A stretch of 64,000 nt of DNA from Sulfurovaceae bacterium (GCA_028714675.1 JAQTLV010000001.1:165507-229506); one strand, 5' to 3'; counted from the stretch's first letter, positions 9,480-18,946 are shown. Notes: generated by a model from the letters alone, not told the origin. Program-made: numbers and translations.

Positions 9480-9557
9480 GTCTTATCCTTCAATTTTTAC
9501 TTTAATTATATCACTTTTAGACTTTATGAAAAATATCTTACATTTTTTTAAATCTTA

Positions 9558-9586
9558 TTTACTTTTAAAAATTTTTAGGCTATAAT
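9558..9586 (+). promoter_or_regulatory. promoter of the tRNA array
   Basis: TTTACT (9558-9563) and a perfect TATAAT (9581-9586) are separated by 17 bases. The first tRNA begins 22 bases after the -10. Confidence 0.65.
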
Positions 9587-9607
9587 TCTATCCCATTTAT
9601 GGTTCTT

Positions 9608-9682
9608 GCGGGCGTAGCTCAGGGGTAGAGCATAACCTTGCCAAGGTTAGGGTCGAGGGTTCGAATCCCTTCGCCCGCTCCA
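9608..9682 (+). tRNA. tRNA-Gly (GCC)
   Basis: The full cloverleaf is readable: acceptor GCGGGCG pairs with CGCCCGC, the anticodon loop holds GCC, the T arm is GGTTCGAATCC, and CCA is encoded. It is the first of four tRNAs transcribed together. Confidence 0.97.
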
Positions 9683-9711
9683 TAATAAAATACAAAACAT
9701 GGTGCCCATTT

Positions 9712-9798
9712 GCCCGGATGGTGGAATGGTAGACACAGGGGACTTAAAATCCCCCGACTATTGCAGTCGTGCTGGTTCAAGTCCAGTTCCGGGCACCA
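9712..9798 (+). tRNA. tRNA-Leu (TAA)
   Basis: The 87-base class II tRNA has acceptor GCCCGGA pairing with TCCGGGC, the anticodon loop CTTAAAA (anticodon TAA), a long variable arm and encoded CCA. Confidence 0.97.
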
Positions 9799-9812
9799 AA
9801 AAGCAGAAAAGT

Positions 9813-9886
9813 GGTGCTATCGCCAAGCGGTAAGGCCGCAGCCTGCAAAGCTGCTATCCCCGGTTCAAATCCGGGTGGCACCTCCA
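9813..9886 (+). tRNA. tRNA-Cys (GCA)
   Basis: Acceptor GGTGCTA pairs with TGGCACC through one G-T pair. The anticodon stem GCAGC/GCTGC flanks a loop with GCA. CCA is encoded. Confidence 0.97.
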
Positions 9887-9900
9887 TACAAAGACTCTAT

Positions 9901-9988
9901 CGGGAGATGGTAGAGCGGTTGAATACACCGGTCTTGAAAACCGGCGAGGGTAACACCTCCGGGGGTTCGAATCCCCCTCTCCCGGCCA
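9901..9988 (+). tRNA. tRNA-Ser (TGA)
   Basis: The 88-base class II tRNA has acceptor CGGGAGA pairing with TCTCCCG, the anticodon stem CCGGT/ACCGG with loop CTTGAAA (anticodon TGA), a long variable arm, the discriminator G and encoded CCA. Confidence 0.97.
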
Positions 9989-10093
9989 CTAATTTATACA
10001 CAATCAAAATTTTACAATATCAACATTCAAGAATAAATAAAAATTTATTTCCCAGTTTATCAAAATAGCTATGATAAAAGGAAAAATATCTTC

Positions 10094-11977
10094 CTAGTGT
10101 AAAAACTTATCTATGATTTCTTTGTATTTTTTCTCTATGACATGACGCTTTTTTTTGAATGTATTTGTCAACTCAACTCCCAGCTTAAACTCTTCATCTA
10201 AAAAATGAATATTTTGTAATTTTTCAAAAGGCTTAAATCCTTTAGAGTGATGCAGTAGTTCATTCATGTCATGCTTTATTTTGTTGAGTATATTTTTATC
10301 TTCTAAAACATTCTCCATATTATGCACTACCTTATTGAAATTTTCCAAAACATACTCTTTCATCTTTTCCATATCCGGAACAAGTAAGAGTCCCAGTCCT
10401 TTTTTGTCTTGTCCTACCAAAACATTATCAGCGATAAATGGGAGTATTGATATAGTCGATTCTATCCTGCTTGGATCCACATTTTCTCCATTTGCAAGAA
10501 CTATTATCTCTTTCGAACGCCCCGTAATGATAAGTTCTTTTCTTATCGTAAACTTTCCTAGATCACCTGTTTTGAAGTATCCATCATGGGTAAAAGATTT
10601 ATTATTTTCTTCATCATTTTTATAATACCCAGGAGTGATTTGATTACCTTTTATGATAATTTCTCCAACCTCTCCCGGTTTTGCATCTTCGCCGTTTTTG
10701 TTGACAATCCTTATCTCAGTACCTTCCACAGGAAGACCAAGTGTGCCAAAGGTATTACAGTTTAGTGCCCGCCCCGCAAGACCAGGAGCACCCTCGGTCA
10801 TGCCATAGGCATTAACTATGCGAATACCGATAGCATCTATCCAAGCATCTAAATATTCTGGCAAAGTTCCCCCGCCACTTATAGCTAAACGGAGTCTCCC
10901 ACCAAATTTTTCTTGAACAAGTTGAAGTTTTTTCTTAGCGATTACATTTGGGAGATAGAGAAAAATGAATTTTATAGTTGGGATAATTTTTTTACATGTT
11001 GAGAAAAATGTATTCTGCGTAAATCTTGGAAGTTCATCTTTGATAATTCGAAGATTATAATTATAAGAAACAGATATCCCTATGAGTTTTTTAAATATCT
11101 TTGCTTTTTTAGGGTCTTTTTTTTCTAAAGCATTGTTGATTTTTGTGTACATAGATTCCCAAAGCCTAGGAACTGTTGCGACGAGAGTTGGTCTATACTT
11201 TTCCAAATCATCTGCAAAAGTTTTGATAGTGGAGTAAACAGTACAGCATCCCTCAGAGATAGAGAGATACTCAGCCGCGCGCTCAAACATATGCCATGAG
11301 GGGAGGATCGAAACCCAAACATCATCACCCTTAAGTCCTATCAATCTTGGAAGATATAAGACATTGTGCATGATGTTTTTATGAGTTAAAATAACTCCTT
11401 TTGGGGAGCCTGTCGTTCCTGAGGTATATATGAGTGTAAACACATCATCCAAAGAAAGATTGTCTCTTAGAGCATAAAATTCGTCTATCTCATTTTGATA
11501 AATTTTCCTATTTTTTAAAAGATCAAGATAGGAGTAAGTGTTGTCAAAAAGAGTGTGAAGTTGTTTCGCCTCTAGTATAAAGATAGATTTTAGTTTTAAC
11601 TTTTTTATCATTTCTTCATGTTCTTGATAGAGCTTTTCATCCTCGACTATCAAAAAATTACATTCTGAGTGTGCCATGATAAATTCTAGTTCGATGGTTG
11701 GTGTATCGCTTCCTCTAGGTATGCTAATCGCCCCAAGTGACATAAGTGCCAAGTCTGTGACCATCCACTCATATCTGTTATCACATAAAAACATAACTTT
11801 TGAATTTTTTGTGATTTTTTTAGATTTGAATGCTCTTGAGAGAAGCAAAACATCTTCAAATAATTTCGCATATGTTATCGTATATTCTTTATCCAAAACG
11901 CTATATATAAAAGCTGTTTTATCTCTATTTTTTTCATATGCCTCCAAAAACACATGAAACAAAGTAGTATCGCCCAT
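10094..11977 (-). CDS. long-chain acyl-CoA synthetase (AMP-binding)
   Basis: This ANL-superfamily ligase of about 627 residues probably activates fatty acids to acyl-CoA at the inner membrane face. Motifs in order are TLIYTSGTTGSPKGVILTHK (ATP-binding P-loop), AYGMTEGAPG and GYFKTGDLGKF, then a C-terminal domain with GENVDPSRIE. Length and motifs fit the FadD15/eukaryotic-like long-chain group. I place the start at the ATG at 11977, eight bases behind AGGA; an in-frame TTG at 12028 would add 17 residues but has no ribosome site. It stands alone and convergent to the tRNA array. Confidence 0.88.
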   Translation of the reverse strand: MGDTTLFHVFLEAYEKNRDKTAFIYSVLDKEYTITYAKLFEDVLLLSRAFKSKKITKNSKVMFLCDNRYEWMVTDLALMSLGAISIPRGSDTPTIELEFIMAHSECNFLIVEDEKLYQEHEEMIKKLKLKSIFILEAKQLHTLFDNTYSYLDLLKNRKIYQNEIDEFYALRDNLSLDDVFTLIYTSGTTGSPKGVILTHKNIMHNVLYLPRLIGLKGDDVWVSILPSWHMFERAAEYLSISEGCCTVYSTIKTFADDLEKYRPTLVATVPRLWESMYTKINNALEKKDPKKAKIFKKLIGISVSYNYNLRIIKDELPRFTQNTFFSTCKKIIPTIKFIFLYLPNVIAKKKLQLVQEKFGGRLRLAISGGGTLPEYLDAWIDAIGIRIVNAYGMTEGAPGLAGRALNCNTFGTLGLPVEGTEIRIVNKNGEDAKPGEVGEIIIKGNQITPGYYKNDEENNKSFTHDGYFKTGDLGKFTIRKELIITGRSKEIIVLANGENVDPSRIESTISILPFIADNVLVGQDKKGLGLLLVPDMEKMKEYVLENFNKVVHNMENVLEDKNILNKIKHDMNELLHHSKGFKPFEKLQNIHFLDEEFKLGVELTNTFKKKRHVIEKKYKEIIDKFLH

Positions 11978-12119
11978 CCACATAATCCTAAAATAGTTTT
12001 GATGATATTGTATCTTTTTTTTATCCAATTTTTTAAACTAGGAATAGTTTTTGAGACTTCTCTACAAACATTAAATTTTAGTGTAAATGTAAAACATAGC
12101 TTTATTGTTTTGTAAATGT

Positions 12120-12125
12120 TATAAT
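12120..12125 (+). promoter_or_regulatory. -10 element before the beta-CASP hydrolase gene
   Basis: A perfect TATAAT lies 26 bases before the ATG, with an AAAGGAA ribosome site between. No clear -35 is present. Confidence 0.45.
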
Positions 12126-12151
12126 ACAACATACTAAATAAAGGAATCAAA

Positions 12152-13549
12152 ATGGCTACGGTTATCTCTTATGGTGCTGCTGGTACGGTTACAGGTTCTT
12201 GTCATTTGTTAGAAGTTAATGGCATCAAAATTCTTATAGATTGTGGCATGTTCCAAGGCAACGTTGAAGATAAAAACTATGAGCTATTTGGTTTTGATCC
12301 AACTGATATAGACTATCTAATCCTTACTCATGCACACATAGATCATATAGGACGTGTTCCAAAACTTGTTAAAGAAGGGTTTAATGGTGTAATTATCGCT
12401 ACAGAAGCAACGATAGATGTAGCTTATATCATGCTCCAAGATGCTGCAAAGATTTTAATTGAAGAGTATAATATAGTTTATAGAAAAGCACAACGAGCAG
12501 GAGAAGAAAGAAACACAAGACAACCTTTGTATGATTTAGATGATGTTGACAATACATTTACAAAAACTATAATGAAAGCCCAATATAATCAAAAGATAAA
12601 TTTATCAGATTTTCTCTTCATTACTTTTCATCAAGCTGGGCATATATTGGGATCTGCTTTTATAGAGGTTGAATTTATAGAGGGAGAGACTGATAAAAAA
12701 GTTGTTTTTTCTGGAGATATAGGGTGTAAAAAAAGACTTGTTATTGATGGACTTGAAAATGGCTTAACAACAAATACACTATATATTGAATCCACATATG
12801 GAGATAGATTGCACAAAAGCGTTTATGAAAGCATAGAGGAGTTTAAACAAGCAATCATAAAAACTATTGATAGGGGTGGAAATGTCATGATCCCCTCTTT
12901 TGCTCTTGAGAGAACACAGGAAATTTTGTATATTTTAAAACAAATGTCAGAAAACAAAGAGCTTGAGAATGTAAATATTTTTCTAGATAGTCCACTTGCT
13001 ATAAAAGCAACAGAACTTTACAATAAACACCCATTTTTTTTAAATGAAGAGAATGAAAAAGATGTATTGGAATTTGAAAATCCTTTTACATTTAAAAATC
13101 TCAACTTAACACAAAGTGTTCAACAGTCAATAGCAATTAATAATTTTCAAGATAGAACTATCATAATAGCTGGGAGCGGAATGTGTACAGGAGGGCGGAT
13201 ACTACAACACTTTAAGCATAGACTTTGGAATCCTGTAAATAGTTTAATATTTGTTGGTTATCAAGTTGAAGGCACATTGGGCCGTAAAATAATAGATGGC
13301 GCAGAGTTTATATCTGTTCATGGAGAAAAAATAGCTGTAAAAGCTGAAGTTTATACAATTAATGGTTTTTCTGCACATGGAGACCAAAAAGATATGCTTG
13401 ATTGGATAAGTACATTTAATGGTATTGAAACTATCTATCTAGTTCATGGGGAGGATTATCAAACCAAAGCTTTCAAAGATGTCATTAAAGCTAGATTTGA
13501 TAATGTTAAAGTACATATAGTCAAAGAGCGTGAGCATATTTACATTTAG
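12152..13549 (+). CDS. beta-CASP metallo-beta-lactamase fold hydrolase (putative RNA-processing)
   Basis: The 465-residue protein has the metallo-beta-lactamase motif LTHAHIDHIGRVP near residue 58, a later metal-binding HQAGHILGSA, and FSGDIGCK. The beta-CASP insert and the C-terminal RMMBL region follow, with GSGMCTGGRILQH, NGFSAHGDQKDML and LVHGE. This arrangement is that of CPSF73/YSH1-like RNases and their bacterial relatives. Endo- or exonuclease action on RNA is likely but unproven for bacterial members. The stop overlaps the convergent lipoprotein gene by four bases. Confidence 0.88.
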   Translation: MATVISYGAAGTVTGSCHLLEVNGIKILIDCGMFQGNVEDKNYELFGFDPTDIDYLILTHAHIDHIGRVPKLVKEGFNGVIIATEATIDVAYIMLQDAAKILIEEYNIVYRKAQRAGEERNTRQPLYDLDDVDNTFTKTIMKAQYNQKINLSDFLFITFHQAGHILGSAFIEVEFIEGETDKKVVFSGDIGCKKRLVIDGLENGLTTNTLYIESTYGDRLHKSVYESIEEFKQAIIKTIDRGGNVMIPSFALERTQEILYILKQMSENKELENVNIFLDSPLAIKATELYNKHPFFLNEENEKDVLEFENPFTFKNLNLTQSVQQSIAINNFQDRTIIIAGSGMCTGGRILQHFKHRLWNPVNSLIFVGYQVEGTLGRKIIDGAEFISVHGEKIAVKAEVYTINGFSAHGDQKDMLDWISTFNGIETIYLVHGEDYQTKAFKDVIKARFDNVKVHIVKEREHIYI

Positions 13550-13962
13550 TTAGATTTTGGTTCATTTGCTACACAATTATTTCCTTTTGAGCCCCACTTC
13601 ACAATCGTACCCTTTTTATCAGTTTCTATAAATAATGTACAAGATTGAACAACTTCATTATAGTCATTCCAACCAAATCCTAAAGGGAAACCTATATAGC
13701 CATTACTTCCTATATTGCGACCAAAATAGCCTCCAAATCCTATAGATGGACTTGTCAGAGTAGTATTTTTTGTATAAACATATACTTTGTTGCCATTTGG
13801 GATATCATAAGAGCTATTTGGATAACCAGATTGTCCAATAAGTTCACTTATATTTTTACCAATCCAGCCATTATATTTTGTGACAAAATTGGCATGAGTT
13901 GCACAACCATTTAATACAATTATTAAAAAAAGGACAACCATTGATACTATTATTTTTTTCAT
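13546..13962 (-). CDS. small lipoprotein of unknown function
   Basis: Start chosen at 13962, behind a strong AAGGAGATATAAG; a longer reading to 14052 has no ribosome site. The 138-residue protein opens MKKIIVSMVVLFLIIVLNGC, a signal peptide with a lipobox (LNGC), so it should be a lipid-anchored envelope protein. The mature part is Gly/Asn/Tyr-rich, with SIGFGGYFGRNIGSNGYIGF, and two more cysteines. An N-terminal NGWIGKNISELIGQSGYP resembles small outer-membrane-assembly-like lipoproteins, but I cannot assign it to a family. Confidence 0.75.
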   Translation of the reverse strand: MKKIIVSMVVLFLIIVLNGCATHANFVTKYNGWIGKNISELIGQSGYPNSSYDIPNGNKVYVYTKNTTLTSPSIGFGGYFGRNIGSNGYIGFPLGFGWNDYNEVVQSCTLFIETDKKGTIVKWGSKGNNCVANEPKSN

Positions 13963-14097
13963 CTTATATCTCCTTTTTTCAAGATATATAGTAATTATAT
14001 AACTTTTTAAGATTTTTATCCAATTTTCAATCGACAATGCTCTCATTAACAAAAATTATGCTATATTTACAGCAAATTGACAATAAGGTTGTTCAAA

Positions 14098-14787
14098 ATG
14101 GCAAAGCTTGTAAAGCCTTCTCAGTTCGCAAAAGATACTGGTATATCAAGGCAAGCTGTATATGCGAAACTAAAAAGAGGCACATTAAAGTCAAAAGAAG
14201 TTGACAATCAACTTTTTATAATTGTAGAAAACAGCAAATCAAAGCCAACATCTAATAAAGAAAACAATCAAAATAGTATTGATAATGATTTAGAAAATGA
14301 GAATTTAGAAGTTTTAACTTCACAAGGCATTAAAAAGTTAAAAAGTCAAAATAATTTTTCAGAATTTCAAACATTAATCGAATCAAAAAACGAAACCATA
14401 GAAACTTTAAAAGGTCGCATTAGGGATCTAAAAGAAAGCAATCAACAACTAACATCTGTGTTTAGAGGTGAAATAGATTTGCTCAAAGAGGCTTTTGTGG
14501 AAATGAAACGAATATATGTAGGTAAATTAGGGTTTGAGCAAAATAGAGAAATTGTTTTAGAAAATAGTTATACAGACAATATGTTTGACGAAGATATATC
14601 GTGGATAGGCGTAAAAAAGTTTTTAAAAATTTATGGGTATGACTTATCACACAAATCAAAGCTTAAAGATTATTTAGATTTTCTATATTCTGCTGGAGAT
14701 ACGAGAGTAGCAAGCATAAATGGGAAAATAAAAATAAATGAAAAATTTTGTTCAAAACAAATCATAAAAGATGCTTTAGCAGACTAA
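14098..14787 (+). CDS. MerR/Xre-like helix-turn-helix protein with coiled coil (possible DUF3972)
   Basis: The 229-residue protein starts with a helix-turn-helix: KPSQFAKDTGISRQAVYAKL, then KRGTLKSKEVDNQLFI. This is typical of excisionase or MerR-like DNA binding. A long charged coiled coil follows at about 60-140 (with IETLKGRIRDLKESNQQLTS), then a unique C-terminal domain with WIGVKKFLKIYGYDLSHKSK. It resembles Campylobacter proteins labelled DUF3972, but I cannot confirm that here. Start at the ATG 14098 with AAGG upstream; an in-frame TTG at 14077 is less likely. It lies just before feoB but is separated from it by Fur-box-like sequence. Confidence 0.65.
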   Translation: MAKLVKPSQFAKDTGISRQAVYAKLKRGTLKSKEVDNQLFIIVENSKSKPTSNKENNQNSIDNDLENENLEVLTSQGIKKLKSQNNFSEFQTLIESKNETIETLKGRIRDLKESNQQLTSVFRGEIDLLKEAFVEMKRIYVGKLGFEQNREIVLENSYTDNMFDEDISWIGVKKFLKIYGYDLSHKSKLKDYLDFLYSAGDTRVASINGKIKINEKFCSKQIIKDALAD

Positions 14788-14790
14788 CTT

Positions 14791-14863
14791 AATAATCATT
14801 ATCAAAATTAAGTGTGAATTAAGAAAAACTTCTGTATATTTAATAAATGATAATCAATATCAT
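14791..14863 (+). promoter_or_regulatory. Fur-box-like operators before feoB
   Basis: Two imperfect copies of the Fur consensus (GATAATGATAATCATTATC) lie in the 97 bases before feoB. One is at 14791-14810 (AATAATCATTATCAAAATTA). The other is at 14846-14863 (AATGATAATCAATATCAT), a near palindrome 22 bases before the start. Iron-dependent repression of feoB-feoA is the obvious inference. Confidence 0.65.
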
Positions 14864-14884
14864 GATATTTTAAAAGGTTAATTT

Positions 14885-16954
14885 ATGCAAAAGATAGTTG
14901 TTGCATTGGCTGGGCAACCAAATGTTGGCAAAAGTTCACTCATTAACGCGATTTCAAATGCAAAACTCAAAGTTGGAAATTTTTCTGGCGTTACAGTAGA
15001 AAAAAAAGAGGTAATTTATAAACTTTGTGACGAAAAGAGTTGCAAAAATTATGATGTACATATCATTGACTTGCCTGGAGCTTACTCGTTAAATGAATAT
15101 ACGATAGAAGAAAAAGTAACAAATAGTTTTTTAAAAAGTAGCGAATATGATATTATTGTCAATGTTGTTGATTCTACAAATCTGCAAAGAAACTTGATAT
15201 TTACATCTCAGTTGCTCGAAACTGGCAAAAAAGTAGTAGTTGCTCTAAATATGATAGATGAAGCAGAAAAAGAGGGCATACAGATAGATGAAAAACAACT
15301 TAGTCTTATTTTGGGGGCTCCTTGCATAAAAATTAGCTCTCATACAAAAGAAGGGATAGAGGAGCTTAAAGAGACAATTGTTTTTATGCATAATGAAGAG
15401 TATAAATTACCAAAAATAGTTTATAGTGATGCCATAGAAGAAGAGATAGAAAACATCGTAAATTTTTTAGAAGAAAAAAAATATAAAACCACCACTCCTT
15501 ATAGACTTGTTGCCATTAAGCTTTTGCAAGAAGATCAAGAAAAATATAAAAAATTTCATGATGAACCTATATGGATAGAACTGTTACCGATAGTTAGAGA
15601 AGCATTAGGGCATATATATTTACACAATGATACAAAAAATCTAAAAGAAATATTTTCAAATGAACATTTTGCTTTCGCTAAGGGTGCAAAGATGGAGGTC
15701 ATGTCTATAAAGGGGATGAAAGCAAAAAATTTAACACAAAAGATTGACAATCTTTTGATTAGCCCATACTTTGGTTTGCCAATATTTTTATTTTTTATGT
15801 GGGGACTTTTTACTCTTACTTTTGAGATAGGAAGCATTCCTATGGATGCAATAAATTCATTTTTTGTATGGCTAGGCGATAGCGTGAGAGTTCATATAGC
15901 AAATGAACAGTTAGCGTCTCTTGTGAGCGATGGCATAATTGCTGGCGTAGGCGCTGTTATAATGTTTTTGCCAAATATAATAATACTTTTTATAGGCATT
16001 GCACTTTTAGAAACAACTGGGTATATGAGTAGAGTTGCATTCTTGCTTGATGGGTTTTTTCACAAATTTGGTCTTCACGGTAAAAGCTTTATTCCCCTTG
16101 TAACAGGGTTTGGATGTTCTGTTCCAGCTTATATGGCTGCAAGAACATTAAAAAATGAAAAAGATAGATTAATCACGCTTTTTGTTATAGGGTTTATGAG
16201 TTGTGGTGCAAGATTGCCTATATATGTACTTTTTATAGGAGCTTTTTTTGCAAAAGAAAATGCTGGTAATATATTGTTTTTGATATATATATCTGGAGCA
16301 ATTCTCGGATTATTTGGAGCTAAAGTTTTAAAAACATTTGTTTTTAAAGGGGACGATGAACCATTCGTTATGGAAATGCCAAAATATCGCCTTCCTTCAT
16401 TTAAGCTAGTATGGCACACAGTTTACTATCAGGCAAAAAGCTATCTAAAAAAAGCAGGAACATTTATTCTTAGCGCATCTATACTTATCTGGTTTGCCAG
16501 CAGTTATCCAAAATCTGAAGTAAGGTTTGAAGACAACGTAGCACAGCAAAAATATGAGCTTGAAAATAGCTATCTAGGAAAGATAGGAAAAGCAAGCGAA
16601 CCAATTTTTTCTCCTTTGGGATTTGATTGGAAGATGAGTATCGCACTTGAGACTGGACTTGCCGCAAAAGAAGTTGTTGTATCAACCTTGGGAGTACTTT
16701 ATAGTTTAGGAGATGAGGTTGATGAAGAAAATAAAGGGTTGATTGAACAAATAAGAAAAAATATTCCCTTAGCTTCGGCTATATCTTTTATAGTTTTTGT
16801 AATGATTTATATTCCGTGCTTGGCTGCTTCCATGGTTTTTACAAAAGAGGCAGGAGGGTGGAAGTATTTGGGATATCTTTTTGTATTTACAACTAGTACA
16901 GCGTGGATTATGAGTTTTATTGTTTACAATATTGTGAAAATATTAGGGGCTTAA
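14885..16954 (+). CDS. feoB: ferrous iron transport protein B
   Basis: FeoB imports Fe(II) across the inner membrane. The 689 residues have the N-terminal GTPase domain: GQPNVGKSSL (G1), DLPGAYSL (G3) and NMIDEAE (G4). A helical GDI-like region follows (about 175-275), then a membrane domain with two Gate segments, with FGCSVPAYMAARTL in the first and a VPCLAA-like IPCLAAS in the second. It is shorter than the 773-residue E. coli protein, as is usual in this phylum. feoA follows after one base. Fur-like sites upstream suggest iron control. Confidence 0.96.
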   Translation: MQKIVVALAGQPNVGKSSLINAISNAKLKVGNFSGVTVEKKEVIYKLCDEKSCKNYDVHIIDLPGAYSLNEYTIEEKVTNSFLKSSEYDIIVNVVDSTNLQRNLIFTSQLLETGKKVVVALNMIDEAEKEGIQIDEKQLSLILGAPCIKISSHTKEGIEELKETIVFMHNEEYKLPKIVYSDAIEEEIENIVNFLEEKKYKTTTPYRLVAIKLLQEDQEKYKKFHDEPIWIELLPIVREALGHIYLHNDTKNLKEIFSNEHFAFAKGAKMEVMSIKGMKAKNLTQKIDNLLISPYFGLPIFLFFMWGLFTLTFEIGSIPMDAINSFFVWLGDSVRVHIANEQLASLVSDGIIAGVGAVIMFLPNIIILFIGIALLETTGYMSRVAFLLDGFFHKFGLHGKSFIPLVTGFGCSVPAYMAARTLKNEKDRLITLFVIGFMSCGARLPIYVLFIGAFFAKENAGNILFLIYISGAILGLFGAKVLKTFVFKGDDEPFVMEMPKYRLPSFKLVWHTVYYQAKSYLKKAGTFILSASILIWFASSYPKSEVRFEDNVAQQKYELENSYLGKIGKASEPIFSPLGFDWKMSIALETGLAAKEVVVSTLGVLYSLGDEVDEENKGLIEQIRKNIPLASAISFIVFVMIYIPCLAASMVFTKEAGGWKYLGYLFVFTTSTAWIMSFIVYNIVKILGA

Positions 16955-16955
16955 A

Positions 16956-17189
16956 ATGACACTTGATATGTTGAAAAAAGGACAAATCGCAACTATAAAA
17001 AAGATAAATGCCGATATGGTTCTAAAAGACAGACTTTTATCTTTTGGAATTATGCAGGATGAAAGCATAGAATTAAAAACTCATTCTTTGGCTAAAAATA
17101 CATTTGAAGTTCAAGTTGGCAGTACTTTGGTTGCACTTAGAGAAGAAGAAGCAAAAAAAATAGAAGTAAAAATAACAAATAATTTCTAA
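16956..17189 (+). CDS. feoA: FeoA-family protein
   Basis: The 77-residue SH3-like protein fits FeoA, with MTLDMLKKGQIATIKKINAD, then LLSFGIMQDESIEL and VALREEEAKKI at the end. FeoA is needed for FeoB function, probably by contact with its cytoplasmic domain. The order feoB-feoA is inverted relative to E. coli. Only one base separates them, so they are cotranscribed. Confidence 0.9.
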   Translation: MTLDMLKKGQIATIKKINADMVLKDRLLSFGIMQDESIELKTHSLAKNTFEVQVGSTLVALREEEAKKIEVKITNNF

Positions 17190-17229
17190 AAACTTATAAA
17201 ATACAAGTAATTAATATATAAAAAATTGA

Positions 17230-17235
17230 TATAAT
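17230..17235 (+). promoter_or_regulatory. -10 element before the L,D-transpeptidase gene
   Basis: A perfect TATAAT lies 28 bases before the TTG start, in the 74-base gap after feoA. This gives the transpeptidase its own promoter outside the iron operon. Confidence 0.45.
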
Positions 17236-17263
17236 TTCGTATTTTTTATACAAGGAGTATCTT

Positions 17264-18889
17264 TTGATACAATTTAGACTTAAATCAACCATGAAAATAT
17301 TGATTATAGCTCTGCTAATATCAACATTCGGTTTTAGTGGGGAGTACCATGAAGATGGTGGTGCGTTAATCAACTCAACACTGCAAACACAAGATAAAAA
17401 TAGTTTTTTAAGAAAATTTTATGAACAGCTATATTTTGTGCCAGTTTGGACACAAGAGGGCGATGTATCTAACTTCACAAAACAACTCCTTAAACAAATA
17501 GATGGCGATAAAACATTAGAAGCAAATTCTAATATCAGATTGAATGCTTTTGGAATACTATCCAAAGCAAATACTCAATACAGTAGTATGACACTTGATC
17601 AAAAAATTGCATTCGAATTTGAAATCGCAAATCTTTATAAAGATTATATAGATCATCTCTTAAATGGAAACATTAATTGGAGTGCCTTTAAAGGAATGCT
17701 TGTCAACCCAAGAGATGAAAATGAGATAAATGGTGGATGGGTTACATATCCAAGTAAATTCAACCTTTATAATATAATGCAAGATGCACTTATCAATGGA
17801 AGTTTGGCAGATACTTTGGATAGAGCCAGTCCAAAAGGTTTTAATTATGAAGCTATGAATAGAGAGCTTATCAAATATCTAGAGATTAAACAAAAAGGCG
17901 GCTGGAAAATCATATCAGCAAAAGGCCTTATAAAGCCTGGGCAAACAAGTAAATTTATACCACTTATAAGAGAAAGACTTAGTGTTACTGGAGAACTTGC
18001 AGGTTGTGACGTTAGTAATTCTCCCTTGTATGATTCATGTTTAGAAAAAGCCATTAAGAAGTTCCAAAAAAACAATGGGATAAATCCAAATGGAACAATT
18101 GATGATAGAACATTTAAAGCCCTTGGTGAAAGTGTAGATAAGAGAATTTCAAAAATAAGACTAAATATGGACCGTATGAAATGGCTAAATCATAGATTTG
18201 AGGCTAGAAGTATAATGATAAATATTCCAGACTTCAAATTGACATTTATAGAAAATGGTAAAGTCAGAAAAGAAATGCGTGTTATAACTGGAGCCAAAAA
18301 CCATAGAACACCGATATTTAGCAATAGAGTTTCAAATATAGTTTTAAATCCTTATTGGAATGTACCTCAAAGTATCATAAAAAAAGAGATGATTCCTAAA
18401 CTACTTAAAAACTCTGGTGCTATGGGTGGACAAGGGATAGAAGTATATAAAGGTGGATCAAAAATAGACCCAGCTTCTGTTGATTGGAGCCAATATAGAG
18501 GCAATAATATTCCATTTAGATTTGCCCAACCACCAGGATATCGTAATGCACTAGGGAAAATTAAATTTTTATTTCCAAATAATTTTGCAGTTTATATGCA
18601 CGATACTCCCACAAAGAATTTATTTAATAAAGATGTAAGAGCATTTAGCCATGGTTGTGTTAGACTTAGTGAACCTATGGAACTACTTAAAATATTTGCT
18701 TCTTTCGATGGTGCCGTTAATTTAGCATATGCAAATAAAGTTCTAAAAGGAAGTACGGAAACCAATTTGACTTTAAAAAATAGTATTCCTGTAGATATTG
18801 TTTATCTTACATGTTGGATGGATCAAGATGGAGAACTTCAATTTAGAGAAGATGTGTATGGCTATGATGCTATGCAAAGTAGGAAATAA
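17264..18889 (+). CDS. L,D-transpeptidase (YcbB-like) with peptidoglycan-binding domain
   Basis: The 541-residue periplasmic enzyme forms 3-3 peptidoglycan crosslinks or anchors proteins to the wall. A Sec signal covers about residues 1-26. A large N-terminal scaffold domain follows, then a PG_binding_1 domain near 255-275 (CLEKAIKKFQKNNGINPNG). The YkuD catalytic domain begins near residue 310 and has HDTP followed by FSHGCVRLSEP with the nucleophilic Cys. The TTG start sits five bases behind AAGGAG, while the in-frame ATG at 17291 lacks a good site. The order of domains matches YcbB/LdtD. Confidence 0.9.
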   Translation: MIQFRLKSTMKILIIALLISTFGFSGEYHEDGGALINSTLQTQDKNSFLRKFYEQLYFVPVWTQEGDVSNFTKQLLKQIDGDKTLEANSNIRLNAFGILSKANTQYSSMTLDQKIAFEFEIANLYKDYIDHLLNGNINWSAFKGMLVNPRDENEINGGWVTYPSKFNLYNIMQDALINGSLADTLDRASPKGFNYEAMNRELIKYLEIKQKGGWKIISAKGLIKPGQTSKFIPLIRERLSVTGELAGCDVSNSPLYDSCLEKAIKKFQKNNGINPNGTIDDRTFKALGESVDKRISKIRLNMDRMKWLNHRFEARSIMINIPDFKLTFIENGKVRKEMRVITGAKNHRTPIFSNRVSNIVLNPYWNVPQSIIKKEMIPKLLKNSGAMGGQGIEVYKGGSKIDPASVDWSQYRGNNIPFRFAQPPGYRNALGKIKFLFPNNFAVYMHDTPTKNLFNKDVRAFSHGCVRLSEPMELLKIFASFDGAVNLAYANKVLKGSTETNLTLKNSIPVDIVYLTCWMDQDGELQFREDVYGYDAMQSRK

Positions 18890-18926
18890 GCAAAATAATT
18901 AATAGAGAGAAGGGAAAAGCAGTGTC

Positions 18927-18946
18927 ATTCCTGCGAAAGCAGGAAT
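18927..18946 (+). repeat. dispersed hairpin (REP-like) element
   Basis: A perfect 8-bp inverted repeat, ATTCCTGC and GCAGGAAT, closes a GAAA tetraloop. The flanks GTC before and CCA after match the dispersed GTCATTCC...GGAATCCA hairpins seen between genes in many proteobacteria. It lies in the convergent gap after the L,D-transpeptidase gene and could act in 3'-end formation. Confidence 0.65.

Noticed and set aside
9710-10068. Two overlapping open frames across the tRNA array
   Set aside because: They run through four complete tRNA genes in both structure and anticodon; the translations contain tRNA arm sequences only.
13963-14052. N-terminal extension of the small lipoprotein
   Set aside because: It would bury the signal peptide and lipobox 30 residues inside; the strong ribosome site sits before 13962.
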